Shown here: piece by piece, positions 49,758-60,723 of the stretch | Position numbering within the stretch: the stretch's first letter is position 1 | Layout of the letters: every line of letters starts with the position of its first letter | Assembly (NCBI GenBank): GCA_945910005.1 | Contig: OX246740.1 | Location: 49,401,353 to 49,465,352, forward strand | DNA length: 64,000 nucleotides | Reading direction: 5' to 3' | DNA from: Isoperla grammatica | Lineage: Eukaryota > Arthropoda > Insecta > Plecoptera > Perlodidae | Notes under the pieces: model-generated | Databases searched by the model: none | Seen by the model: only the letters and a program-made list of their open reading frames with translations | What the model was told of the DNA's origin: nothing | Translations under genes and position numbers: made by a program

Positions 49758-50420
49758 AAAGTCATTCTTGGGGAAAGTTTAAAAATTTCAAGTTGGGGGA
49801 GGGGCGGGGGAAGGGGGAGACGCGTCAGATAGTAAGAACGTTTGAGGCTATGTTGCTGTAGAATCAAGAGTAGCAACTACAAAATGTATTATTTTACTTT
49901 TGATTATTGTTATTTATTACTAACTGGTTTTCTTATGGCAGTTGGGGACAGCTGATGAAGGGGGAGGGGGGGGGGGGGGGTTCCACGTCAGATCGTTGGA
50001 ATGTATGAGGGTACGTTGCTGGAAAATCAAGTCATAGGAGTTTTTGCCTCTAACTTCAATATCTAGTTAAAGTGTTAAGTAAATTTAACCGTCAGGTAAG
50101 CCAAGTTTGGTGTATTTCTATTGGCAATACACCAAACTTGGCTTACCTGACAGTTAAATTAAACGTACCCTCATACATTCCAACGATCTGACGTGGAACC
50201 CGCCCCCCCCCCCTTCATCAGCTGTCACCAACTGCCAAAAGTAATAAATAAGAATAATAAAAAGTTAAATAGTTAAATAATACATTTTGTAGTTGCTACT
50301 CTTGATTCTACAGCAACATAGCCTCAACCATTCTTACGATCTGACGCGTCCCACCCCCTTCCCCCTTCCCCCGCCCCTCCCCCAACTTGAAATTTTTAAA
50401 CTTTCCCCAAGAATGACTTT
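49758..50420. repeat. 660-bp palindrome built of C/G-tract units
   Basis: Left arm (AAGTCATTCTTGGGGAAAG, a G-rich tract, CGCGTCAGAT, TTGCTGTAGAATCAAGAG, a second G tract, CCAAGTTTGGTGTA) pairs with the right arm around a centre at 50121. The G tracts of one arm face C tracts of the other. Small indels separate the arms. Confidence 0.9.
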
Positions 50421-50469
50421 AAAAATACAGAAACAAAAAGTAAAACAAGCATTTCGAAGAATCTCTACT

Positions 50470-51690
50470 CTGACCATTGAAAACTATGCCGGCATACGTA
50501 GTACATTCCTGCGATCTAGTCCATCCACTAGCCCCCCCCCCCCCCCCCACCCCCCTTCTCTTTTTAATTTGTCACATACATTTCCTAACAAGCACACTGT
50601 ACTCAACACCACCTGTAATAAAGCTCCTGCAAGGAGTGCAATCTAAAATAAATGATTATAATATCACACGTAAATGTTTAAACAATGTATTTCGTAGCAG
50701 TGGGACGCCGATTCTTCAACAACATGCGATGATACATTCCTACGATATGACGCGCCTCCCATCTCCCCCCCCCCCCTCGATTCACTTTTTAAACTATCCC
50801 CCAAGTGTCACAAAGTGCTAACAGCACCCTAAACCACCTGTTATAAAAACTACAGAGCCAAATGTGAAAGCGTCCGTGTCAGCGTCTCGACCATAACCAC
50901 TCAAAACTATGCCGTCATACCTAGCACATTCCAGCGATCTAGTACCCTCCCCTCCCCCCCTGATCTTTTTAATCTGACACATAAATTTCATAAAAAGCAC
51001 ACAGTACCCTACACCACATGTAATAAAGCTCCTGCAAGCTGTACTTACATTTAGCCGGTTCCACGGGGCGATATACGGAGCACAGACAACACACAACGGA
51101 GCACTCGCTAGTTCAACCTTTCACTTATCACAGACACTGACTAACTGACTGACTGGGTGATGAGTCAACCTCTGTACGCCAGCATGCCTGAGACAGAGAT
51201 AAGCATTAGGCCCAGTGGAGGAAAAGACAACTTAATGGCTTCATTCAATACACATTTTACTTGTTGAAATCCTACCTACCGAATATTTTCGAAATATAAC
51301 TACTAAATTTTAAATTGATTTAAAAAAAAAAAAAATTAAAATCAAATTAAAAGTTTGAATTGGTAATTGTTTGACTGATTGAACACCCAAAAAAACGCAT
51401 ATTTGTAAGAGATTAAAAACGGTTCGAATCGAATACTTGTTCCTAAATCGAAAACCATATTTTGAGTTTGCCTGAACCGTAATCGAAACAAACCCAGGGT
51501 TGTTTTCTATTTTTCTATTTGATACTATCAATCACATATTTTAAACTTATTATTTAAATTTGTGTCTTGCATTTGAGAACCTGTTTTTTCTTTTACTACG
51601 TTTCAAAGTGTTCAAACACGTTCAGACCGAACCGAAAGGATCTGGATTTGTACTTGTTTCAAAATAAACTGCACATTTTTTCCTGAACCG
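50470..51690 (+). repeat. Long direct repeat, right copy (partner 40450-41690)
   Basis: Parallels the left copy from AACTATGCCGGCATACGTAG and GTGGGACGCCGATTCTTCAA through GCGATATACGGAGCACAGAC to AATTGATTTAAAAAAAAAA, 9.9 kb away in the same orientation. C-runs are longer here (50533-50548, 50766-50776). Confidence 0.85.
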
Positions 51691-51745
51691 AAAAATTTTC
51701 CCTGAAGCAAAAAATGTTTAACTCAATTTTATAAAAGGTAGAGAC

Positions 51746-51748
<3 letters not shown>

Positions 51749-51801
<53 letters not shown>
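51749..51801. repeat. (ATT)n microsatellite
   Basis: About 17 perfect ATT triplets. Confidence 0.95.
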
Positions 51802-51803
<2 letters not shown>

Positions 51804-52319
51804 TTTGGTTCATTCTTGTCACCATAATATGCAATTACAAGCATATACACATAAAATAACATAGGTAAAATAAACTTTAATTTTAAAATTTATTACAAAA
51901 TAATATTCAAAATCCCGCGTTAATATATATCGATATATATCGAAGGTCGAATTGCGTGTATAAAATGGGACCAGCTGGTGCCAACTTCCTTTTTGTTGTC
52001 ACTTTGACTTGACACATCGGTAGTGCCCTAACCTCAAAAAAATATTTGAGACTGCACCAACAGTAGTAGGCTAGTAGGTTTGCCTAGAACGCCTAATGTT
52101 GACAGTAGTTAATAAATAAGTATAGAACATCAGGTTGGAAGGTACATCGGGAAGGATTAAAAGTCACAACATGTGCTTCACAATAATACTTCAAATAAAT
52201 TAAATGTTCGTGTAACCTAGGCCTAGGTCTATCTAGGTAGGCTCTAGCCATAGAGAAATGAAACGGGCCTAGGGTAGCCCTAACTTTATGTACCTAAGCC
52301 TAGGCTAGCCCCTAGTGCA
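51802..52319 (+). promoter_or_regulatory. Upstream region of NPRL3
   Basis: Presumed 5' flank and leader of NPRL3. A TATCGATATATATCGA palindrome (51930-51945) and AGGCCTAGG-type words (52218-52320) are visible. No clear TATA box at a plausible distance can be assigned, so the start of transcription is not defined from sequence. Confidence 0.35.
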
Positions 52320-52891
52320 ATGGAACCGAACCCATTAAGTGTTATACTTGTGAAAAGTGACAGCAAAGGAGACAGACTTCTTTTTCGATATCCTTTCGCT
52401 GCAGACCCACGAACCGAATCGAGCCAACAAAATCGTCGACGAAATCCGTATGCAATGACTATAACTGAAGACTTACTTCAAAGTCCACCACCACAAACAT
52501 CGAACATAAACAAGGGTCACCTCACTGGTTTCTCTGATGAGGTATTGTCAACATTATTTGCCGTCAAACCAGATCTGTGTGAATCAAAATTTGAATTAAA
52601 AGTGAATGATGTTCGATTCGTGGGACATCCAACATTGTTAACTGCAGAAATGGCTAATAATTCTAAGCTTTTACCTAGACAAACAGGGTGGAGATCTAAA
52701 GATAATCCATCCATACTTCTGATCAACATTGTGTTTGCTCTACAAGCCACAGCAAGCCATTCTATAGTAAAATGTTATTATGATTTGAGTAAAAGGTTGG
52801 GGATAGCCTTACGACATGAAGAAAAGCGTTGTCGTTACGTAAGCCAGGAGACTAAAACGATGGTAACGGCACACGATGAAATTTCTGCTAG
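52320..52891 (+). CDS. NPRL3: NPRL3 coding exon 1
   Basis: Residues 1-190 plus two bases. Donor GCTAG/GTACGT at 52892. The open frame runs on to 52964 into the intron, but family similarity stops at DEISA, just before this donor. Confidence 0.93.
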
Positions 52892-55800
52892 GTACGTTTT
52901 ATCTAGGACAAAGGCCGCTCTACAATATCTGTCAACTAACAGGGAGTGCTGCAGTGCGCAATAAAATAATGGATTCACTCACAATCTAAATTTTGATTGG
53001 TTCTGGCAATCTACTACATTGATGCCAAGTTCGATCTTGGTGAACATGCCCGTTACAATTAGACCTAGACATTGAACGATGCAGTATAAGATAATACGGA
53101 AACTGACATTACAATTGGCATTACAGTTATCGTTCCCAGGCTATTGTAGAGCGTCCTTTACTCCAGGTTGCCTATGTACAGTTACATGTTCTTAAATAAA
53201 TTCTATTAACTATGGTGTTTATGCTGGTAATTAAAATTGCTAGCAATAGTCTACTCTACCGACTTTCCATTGTACTTCGGCAGCAGTAAGGCTAGGCCTA
53301 TGCCTAGTCTAGCCTGTACATTATAAAGCACTATGACAATTCAACTGCACCTTGTCTATACTATCAATGTAGCCTATGTGTGGTCACTATTATGTCACTA
53401 GTGTAGTCACTACTCTCTGTCACAGATCTGTTATATTACATGTATTTTGCAGAACTGAAGAAGATTTCAATGATGAAATGTCACCATTTGATTTGATTTT
53501 ACAACGTAGTGCATTGGCTCGGGATCTGAAATCAGTTTACGACGATCTCAGTTCAACGGGAATTGTTCACATTCGCGTCAATAGATGGATTGAAGTAAGC
53601 TTCTGTCTACCACAGAAAGTTCACCGTTTCCACAAGAAAGATTTCATAATTGAACCAGAATCAATTCACAAGTATGTATTAAATTAAAGTGTCTAAACTA
53701 AGCTAGGTAGGCCCTATGTGTAAATTATTACGTAGAGTACCTAACTTCCAAGTTCTAAACTTGACTAGATATGTAGCTTATGAGGTTGAGTATACTCCAA
53801 ATTGTTTTTAATGCTATAAGTGCCCCAGGGAAAAAAATAAGTGCGATGCGATTTGAATGTGATGCGACGCAAATAAAATATTGCATCGCAAATGTGCGAT
53901 GCGAGTTTGATACGCAATACATCTTTAAAATTTCCTGAATTTCACCCTTTGAAAAGGGCAGAATTCGAAAGAAATGACAAACAGTGCGTTAGATCTTTAA
54001 ACCTAATTTCACGGTGCATTAGACAAACATTGGCCACGTTTCTAGGAAGCCCAAACCCTTTGTTTAGGGTTGAGTCGTCTCCTTCCGGCTCTAGACATTG
54101 TGTTGTGCTCACCGAGACATTGTCTCAGTAAGAATTCGGTCGGGCTATCGGAAAGACGTGCGTGTCGAACTTTACGTGACTGCAACAATGTCGATCCGTG
54201 TATCTACATTCAACAATTGGATTTGTGATATTGATCCTCAAAAGTTGTGCTTAAGTGCGTATTAAGTGAAAGCAAAACATATGTTGTTAACATATATTGT
54301 GAACTTTGTAGAAAACATGACCGTATTATTAAGTGCTTGCGAAACTTTAATTCTTCCTTCGAGGTATTAGTGGTAGCAGTTTAAAAAAAGACAACTGTGG
54401 TCGGAAATGCATGTTAATGCGTTCAATGAAGAAAGGAAGCAGAACACTTAGACGGGATTTTTTACGAAGACGCCATTGAGAAAAGCTATGAGCATTCAAT
54501 CAGATGCTACAAACGCACGTGTGAATAGCAAAATGGACAATTCGTATTTCTTATCGAAGGAAGAGATTGCATTCGCCAAGTACCCAATAATCATTGTATT
54601 GGAACAGGGACACGGCGTTGATTTAGGACAGACTTATCACTCACCACCCCAATGCGTTGAATTTACGAAATGCATTGCTATTGATATCGATAATATGTTA
54701 AAAGAGAAACTACAACACTCTGATGAGATCAGTATTTGTACAGACGACAGTACAGACGTGACAGTTAAAGAGAAAGAGAATGATACGAAGGTAAGAAATA
54801 CAAATTTCACCTTCATTTGTATATGACCCACGGGATGTCATTGTATTCGTACAAAAACACTTTTGAACTGCTATACAAAATTCCCCAAGTGCGATGGATT
54901 CTTCGATTTGAATCGCAAAAATGCTACGCAAAATAAAATTCTATTTTTTTCCCTGAAGTGCCCATAACTTTTCTCTTTTATTTTATTTCACATACCGGTA
55001 CTTGAAGTCGGTCCACAGTCAACAGTGTTCCGATTTTCCAGGTGCCTGCAGTCACTGAGGCCATATCATGGTACTCTCTTACTGGTAGAACCAAACGAAC
55101 TGTTGGACAGTCTGTCACCCGACTCATCGCCCGCTTTAGTCCGCCTTGTACGAATGTACAGTCCTTTGAAAAGTCTGCAAACATTATCAGCTGATGCCGA
55201 TCTGACCCTTTCGCAGGTAGCGCTACAAAATATCATGCATGACACTACTCTGACTATCATGCACTGACACTACTCCCTTTCCATACACTTTTCATTCGTA
55301 TCATGAAATTGAATTGCAAATTTATCTTACAATATTGTCTAATTTTAATTTAAGTAAAATAAATCTATTATTTGACATACATTTTAATAGTCTAGACTCT
55401 AGCAAGTTTTTATAAAACATGAATTTAGAAAACAAATCATCAACATGAATCTTTCCACATTTTGTTGTACGCTACTGCCAATTAAAAAGAAATAAAGGAA
55501 CAACAGAGACCAATCTGGGCTATATATCATGTTTTAGGTATTTCAGCTGACTGGCCACCTGTTATACTGGGCAAAGGCAACTGTGATATATCCACTGTGT
55601 GAAAGCAACGTATACGTGATAGCACCAGATGCTCCGATTCATAACGTTAACTCGCCGCTTGTTGAGCGTTTTTCGGAACAATTCCCAGGCATGAATCTGA
55701 TTCAGGTAAGCTACTCTTTTAACAACATATCTATACTCGACATTTAATTGTTTTTAGCCAAAAATGTTTGTATGTACCATTAAATAAAAGTAATGGTATG

Positions 55801-58585
55801 TAATTAGGGTTTCTAAAAGTTTCAACTAGTTGTAAGAGCCGTTTGAACTAAAAAGTAAAATTAACAATATGCACTATAATAACCAAACCCTCTACAGGAA
55901 CATCATCATTATTTTGAATTACATATTTAAATGTTAATTAAATTAAGTTGAATTCAAGAAGATTTACTGCATCAGTTAGAAACTTATGGGGGAGGTACGT
56001 TTTGTGTAACTTTAGTGGGAGTGCAATAGTGGCAATACACATAGAAGAAAACTACCGTCGAACATTTTTCATATGTCATATGTGTCGGTTGGTATCTATA
56101 GGTGATCGGAGAGTTTTCCCTCCCAACGTCGATAAGTCAAAAAGTGAACCCGCTGAATTATCCAGAGCAGCAATCGCAGTTGGTACAGATGATTGTGTGG
56201 ATGCTACAACATCGGCTGTTGTTGCAGTTGCACACTTACGTACACTTCATGCCAACTGATGAAGGATCCAGTGTACCCCAGGTAAAGTAATGACTAATGA
56301 ATGATACCCTCATATTCGTAACGCCGTATGCCTAGGCTTAACCATGACTATTTATTTCTCAACATTTGACCTGCGTGATGTCACAGGGACAAAGAAAAAC
56401 TTGGTAGAAACATTTACATACATAGTCTATTATCATCACTCAACAGACCACAAAAACCATCGACTTTTTGTTTTAACAAGTTATTGTAGACCTGTCCTAC
56501 TATATAACTCAAACAAAAAAACTATATTAACAAATAAAACTTACCTAAACGACTAAGAAATTGTTAGTGGAAAAGATTCAGAATTGTGAATATGTACTTA
56601 AACGAATAAAGTCTAGTGTACGATTGGCGTCAACGCTAACTTCAACTTCAACACCTTGATAAACCTTTATATTCATATAGAAGCATTCACGATTGTAGAA
56701 ATGCGTCAACCGTCAACTTGAACCGTCAACGTCAAAGTTCAACTCATTCCAACTTTGACGATTGGCGTTAACGTTTGACGCTCGCGCATGCGCATGCGCA
56801 TTCACATGTCACCAAAGAGGTTCCAAAGAAATATCTGTTCGATTTCCAAATAAAGCATTTTCTTCTTTTGATTTTGTTGATGTTCACTGGCACACAAATA
56901 ATAACCTCTAAAATGACAACCACAAACAGCTGTTGTTTACATAAAACCACAGAATGCTCTACATCAAAACTTTGGGAACAACGTGTAGAGATGGCCGTGC
57001 AAGAACGAAGATCAACGAAGTTCACCGATGAGTACCGACGCTGCTTCAGTTGCCGTCGAATCGTGAATCAAAAACGTTAACGTGAATCTATTACCGGTTG
57101 ACGATTCAAGTTGACGCCAATCGTAAACTAGGCTTAATGCAATGCAACAACAAATTCAGTTCAACACTAATGAATGTTGAAAATCTCTAAAATCTAGTTG
57201 AGAAACGTTTCGAAAACAGAGGCTTGGGACCAAATACTTGCCCAAAGAATAGAATAACCTGACAATGTTGGAACAAGGTGTACAGATAAAAAAATAGATA
57301 TTTGTCATTCAGCTTTAAAAGATATTTTTATATGAAACCACATTTTGCTGTGTCACTCTTTTGACTTCGTGTAGCATCCTCGAGATTTCGATAAAAAAAA
57401 AACAGTGTTGTATGGTTTGTACAGATGAGTCGCGAAAGAGAAGACAGCTACCATAGCAATCTGGACGAGGGGGTCGCCTCGCTCGCCCTCGGACGGATGG
57501 CGAGCGAGGGCGATCTCAGCAACGTCAGCGACGAGAGATCCGTCAAACACGGTTCCGACTCCGACGTCAGCTTCTCCGAGGATAAGCCCACCCTCCTCGA
57601 GGAGCAGCTGTTGGCCGGCTTCACGGACCAGGTACGTGATAACGCTACCATATTATGATATAGGGGGGAATTGTCCTAATGAATTAGCATTATCGAGTAG
57701 GGCCGAGTCGTGTAAACGTCATTCATACACATTTAACTGTGTCTTATAACCCGCCACCCCCCATCCAAAACTAAATATCTAGTATCATTTTTTTTTTCTT
57801 CTTATGCGATGATGACTTTTCAGCCATTCATTTATACATTTATAGTATCATAAATAAGTTTGTAATCCTATTCATTAGGGAGGCCCGGGATTGTCTATAT
57901 AAATTGTAAACACAGATCAAAAATCAAAATATAGCCTTATTAGATGAATGTTATTATTTTTAAACATTTTTTAAATTTTTTATGTAAAGAAGTTTTCTCA
58001 TAAAATATTGGCCAAAGCACCATACAATAATTCCAGATTTTGTATTAATGATTCATTTGCAAATGATTATGCTTTTTAACTAAAAAAGTAATAGGCCTAT
58101 GTGTAACTAACTGAAAGGTTTCGATTTGATTTTAAGGCTTTAATGAATGCTTTTGGGTACCAATAATATTTCGTTAAATAATGTTATGTCAATCCTGGAT
58201 AATGATGTATATACATCACTAAGTATTGTATTGAATATTGACTTTTGTTTCCATCATTAACACACATCTTGTTTGGACTAACGTTCACCACTCTGTGCGT
58301 TTAAAATTTAAATCATTGTTAACGTTATTTTTCATTATTGTCGATTATTAGGAACGAGAAGCGATCCTCAAAATCCCCGCTGCGGCAAACCTTGAGGACT
58401 TGAAACTGTTCACGCGGTTCTGTCAGCGGGGTTACTTCCAAGGTGGCCACCACCTAGAAGAGGTGATGTACCTGGAGAATGTGAGGAGGTCGCAGCTGCT
58501 GCAACTGCTGGACAAGTTCAGGGACGTCCTCATCACTTGCGAGACCGAAGACCCAGCCATCGCAATGTTTTACTCGCACTCCTAG
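52320..58585 (+). CDS. NPRL3: NPRL3, GATOR1 complex subunit (7 coding exons)
   Basis: Coding segments: 52320-52891, 53453-53671, 55042-55216, 55538-55705, 56102-56281, 57425-57631, 58352-58585; all introns GT-AG, total 1,755 nt, 584 residues plus stop (human NPRL3 is 569). Phases agree at every junction. NPRL3 forms GATOR1 with NPRL2 and DEPDC5 at the lysosome; GATOR1 is the GTPase-activating complex for RagA/B and shuts off mTORC1 when amino acids are low. Visible family landmarks: an N-terminal longin-type region with SVILVKSD and FRYPF (residues 7-26), [17 protein letters not shown] (91-107), HEEKRC, the second-exon ARDLK and [14 protein letters not shown] and SPALVR, YWAKA and [22 protein letters not shown], and the C-terminal HHLEEVMY with RRSQLL. 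The start ATG is the first in frame and gives the family's usual N terminus. Introns 2 and 5 contain DNA transposons. The last two exons are clearly more GC-rich than the first five. Confidence 0.97.
53453..53671 (+). CDS. NPRL3: NPRL3 coding exon 2
   Basis: Acceptor TTTTGCAG before AACTGAAG; donor CACAA/GTATGT. Encodes the [23 protein letters not shown] segment. Confidence 0.93.
53826..54955. mobile_element. hAT transposon, internally deleted, in NPRL3 intron 2
   Basis: Ends CAGGGAAAAAAATA at the left and its inverse TATTTTTTTCCCTG at the right, a hAT-type terminus. The 8-bp target duplication AAGTGCCC is exact on both sides (53818-53825, 54956-54963). Subterminal regions are full of GCGATGCGA/TTGCGAT words in both orientations, as hAT transposases often bind. 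At 1,130 bp it is too short for a full transposase (usually over 600 residues), so it is a non-autonomous derivative. Without it the intron would be about 230 bp. Confidence 0.94.
54476..54826 (+). pseudogene. hAT-type transposase remnant (KIAA1586/C17orf113-like)
   Basis: A 116-codon frame inside the hAT element. [20 protein letters not shown] and the later [11 protein letters not shown] resemble the conserved xxHGVDLGxxY and xLLxDGSTD segments of domesticated hAT-derived proteins such as KIAA1586 and C17orf113. The second motif includes the first catalytic Asp region of hAT transposases. The rest of the catalytic domain and the dimerisation region are missing. The earlier frame at 53892-54131 may be another scrap of the N terminus. 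Confidence 0.65.
55042..55216 (+). CDS. NPRL3: NPRL3 coding exon 3
   Basis: Acceptor GATTTTCCAG; donor TCGCAG/GTAGCG. Encodes CLQSLRPYH through SPALVRLVR to DADLTLSQ. Confidence 0.93.
55538..55705 (+). CDS. NPRL3: NPRL3 coding exon 4
   Basis: Acceptor CATGTTTTAG; donor ATTCAG/GTAAGC. Encodes [14 protein letters not shown] to FPGMNLIQ. Confidence 0.93.
56102..56281 (+). CDS. NPRL3: NPRL3 coding exon 5
   Basis: Acceptor TATCTATAG; donor CCCCAG/GTAAAG. First codon is GTG (Val), not a start. Encodes [10 protein letters not shown] and [18 protein letters not shown]. Confidence 0.93.
56617..57127. mobile_element. 511-bp MITE in NPRL3 intron 5, 4-bp CTAG flanks
   Basis: TIRs T(G/T)TACGATTGGCGTCAAC at both ends; CTAG flanks each side (56613-56616, 57128-57131). 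CGTCAAC words recur many times inside in both orientations. A 101-aa open frame (56775-57080) lies within; it begins with an alternating His-Ala string from a GCATGC repeat and matches no family I recognise. Confidence 0.85.
57425..57631 (+). CDS. NPRL3: NPRL3 coding exon 6
   Basis: Acceptor TTTGTACAG; donor GACCAG/GTACGT. Encodes the low-conservation acidic/serine linker ([20 protein letters not shown]) that precedes the C-terminal domain, ending [15 protein letters not shown]-rich compared with exons 1-5. Confidence 0.9.
58352..58585 (+). CDS. NPRL3: NPRL3 coding exon 7 (C terminus)
   Basis: Acceptor GATTATTAG; stop TAG at 58583-58585. Encodes [38 protein letters not shown] and the terminal [11 protein letters not shown], closely parallel to the vertebrate C terminus. 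Confidence 0.95.
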   Translation, partial: EREAILKIPAAANLEDLKLFTRFCQRGYFQGGHHLEEVMYLENVRRSQLLQLLDKFRDVLITCETEDPAIAMFYSHS

Positions 58586-58860
58586 TTTACCCTTCACCGT
58601 TTACTGCAATAAGTGAATTAAAAAAAAAAAAAGTTCAATAATTGTGAACGAGAATAATCCAAACTGTCTTACCGTTATGTTCTGAAAGATACAAAGTGGC
58701 CGGTTGTAGAAACACCTGACGAGTATCTTCGTGATGATTCTCTTCTTTGTATTCACATTCCCGAACAAACATACATATATGTACATATATGGACTATCCA
58801 AGATATTTCGAATTGAACTCTGTGTAAATGGTTTTACTTTTAATTAAATTAAAACTGTAA

Positions 58861-58866
58861 AATAAA
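58861..58866 (+). terminator. Candidate NPRL3 polyadenylation signal
   Basis: AATAAA 276 bases after the stop codon. An ATTAAA at about 58616 followed by a genomic A-run is an alternative. Confidence 0.45.
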
Positions 58867-58869
58867 CCA

Positions 58870-59400
58870 AAACATTGCACAGGTCATATGGTAGCTGTTA
58901 TGCTTTTTTTTCCTGTGCAGAGTTGGCCTCTTCAGCCATTCTTCTTTCTTGCTATCCAATACAAGACTGCCTCCTTCTCTGTCCTGCTCATTTTGTAAGG
59001 CAGGGAGTTAAATGTTTAAAAAATAACAATGCTATAAAGTTGCCCTCGCCATTGATGAGCTATTTAATCTTATAAATATGTTAATTGTGTAGAATAAAAA
59101 TGGAATGCTATTTAAAATAATCATTATACATGCGTAACATGAACTGAATTAAGGGCGTAGGATACAAAACATTAAAAATATATTTTGTTTTGCAAATTTT
59201 TACATAAGAATGTTAGTTTTATTTGTGATGTGTATGTATATATTGTTGTACAATATACATTTTTTCAAATCACTTATGAGCACAGATTTATTTCTACAGA
59301 TAAACTCCTGTCTATGTGAGTAGCTATCTAACATATAAAAATGTACCCTAATTAAGTACAAAAGTACTTACACTAAATGGCAATTGTGTGGCAAGGAATA
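58870..59400. other. Non-coding, no gene seen
   Basis: AT-rich 3' flank of NPRL3; AATAAA also at 59091. Confidence 0.5.
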
Positions 59401-59404
59401 CTTT

Positions 59405-59535
59405 ATGAAATAAGCAGTTTGGCCATTAATGGCTGTAGCCTTGCTGCATGGGGTTTTCAAGTGCACAATACACTACACCCCCATAGAATAGACTGCCACG
59501 CCACTGTGCCAATCATGGCCAAACTGCTCACAGCG
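59405..59535 (-). repeat. Short inverted repeat, possible tRNA-derived SINE
   Basis: GCAGTTTGGCCAT at the left is inverted as ATGGCCAAACTGC at the right. On the minus strand TGGCACAGTGG fits a pol III A box, but the candidate B box (ACTTGAAAACC) is weak. Confidence 0.4.
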
Positions 59536-60130
59536 AGGACTAATTATTTCTTGTGTAAAGTCTGTCAAATTAAATTATACATGTGCAAGTTATAAATAAA
59601 TTTGAGATATAATCTCTAACAAAATATTTAAATAAAATTTTCTATCTAAATAATACATAGTACGTAATTACTTATTAGTAAAATGTAATCACTAATATGT
59701 TACAATTCCCAATTAATGCCGCTCCCTAAATTAACGTATTAAGATCAATATTCATCGTTTATCAAAAAAAAAAACTCAACAGTCATGCATTGCACTGGGG
59801 GGTTTAAAATCTACACACATCTCATTTTTATTTTTTATAATTAGGGTTGTCTTTTGATACCTAGGCACTTTTTTTTTTCAATTGGCCTACAATAAAAAAT
59901 TGTCAATACTAGATATAATATTATCAAATTTTGGAAAAATTAAAATTAATATTTTGTTTCATATTTAGTTCATTTCATTTACTATCAGTCCGTAACACTT
60001 CTGTTAGAGAAAAGTCATCCATCCCCTAGTTTTTACGTACTAAAAAATCGATGCATGATTTCTTGTTCGATTAGCCTAAATCAAAATTCACATTTTTATA
60101 AAATTCCAATCTTACAGAAAAGGAATTAGA
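59536..60130. other. Non-coding, no gene seen
   Basis: AT-rich; no feature recognised. Confidence 0.5.
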
Positions 60131-60132
60131 AA

Positions 60133-60210
60133 TGGCGCAGTGGGGAAGGTCAGTAATACGTTGGTTTAGTATATCATGGTTGCTGTGTTCCAGGTTTGAA
60201 TCCTGATGAG
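60133..60210 (+). ncRNA. tRNA-like SINE head
   Basis: TGGCGCAGTGG (A box) and GGTTTGAATCC (B box) lie about 60 bp apart on the + strand, the layout of an internal pol III promoter. CCAGG...CCTGA forms an imperfect T stem. No good cloverleaf closes, so it is a tRNA-derived repeat rather than a tRNA gene. Confidence 0.55.
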
Positions 60211-60276
60211 CATAGAAGTCATAGGAGTAAAATTTTTCCATTTTCATATGGCTCACTTATTTTTTCGATTAGCCAT

Positions 60277-60723
60277 TACTACGTATACCACGCACTTCAA
60301 ATCGGTTTAGCCATGTCGATTTGTCTTCAAGTCGGTTTGAGAACTGTGGTATACGTGTCTTCAAATCGATATGAAAATTATTTCCAAATCAGTTTCTGAA
60401 TTGATTTGGAACTAGTCAAATCGATTTGACAACTGTGGTATACACTCCAATCGATTTGAGAATCCACTGCAGTGCGATACCAACTACAACAACAACGATC
60501 TAGCAAGCGGTGATTGAACAGCTGTGTTGCTGTCACAGTTACACGTGATTTTATCAAGTTGTATCTTTGATTGTTCCATTCGACGTTCAACAACAACTGC
60601 CGTGGTTTCGTGGCGGTTTGGCGAAGGCGATTTGAGATTTTGTGATATACGTGTACTTTTCATTGCGACTTGAGGTCAAATCGACACGGCTATGACGGTT
60701 TGAAGTGCGTGGTATACGTAGTA
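60277..60723. mobile_element. 447-bp MITE, candidate AT duplication
   Basis: Left end TACTACGTATACCACGCACT is inverted at the right (GTGCGTGGTATACGTAGTA), with AT next to both ends. The interior repeats AAATCGATTTGA-like words and GTGGTATACG in both orientations. The internal design resembles the CACTA-like MITE at 25256 although the termini differ. Confidence 0.78.

Noticed and set aside
52892..52964. Extension of NPRL3 exon 1 to the stop at 52962-52964
   Set aside because: A strong GTACGT donor at 52892 and resumption of family sequence at 53453 in the right phase show this is intron.
56775..57080. 101-aa protein inside NPRL3 intron 5
   Set aside because: It is contained within a MITE, begins with a repeat-encoded His-Ala string and shows no known domain.
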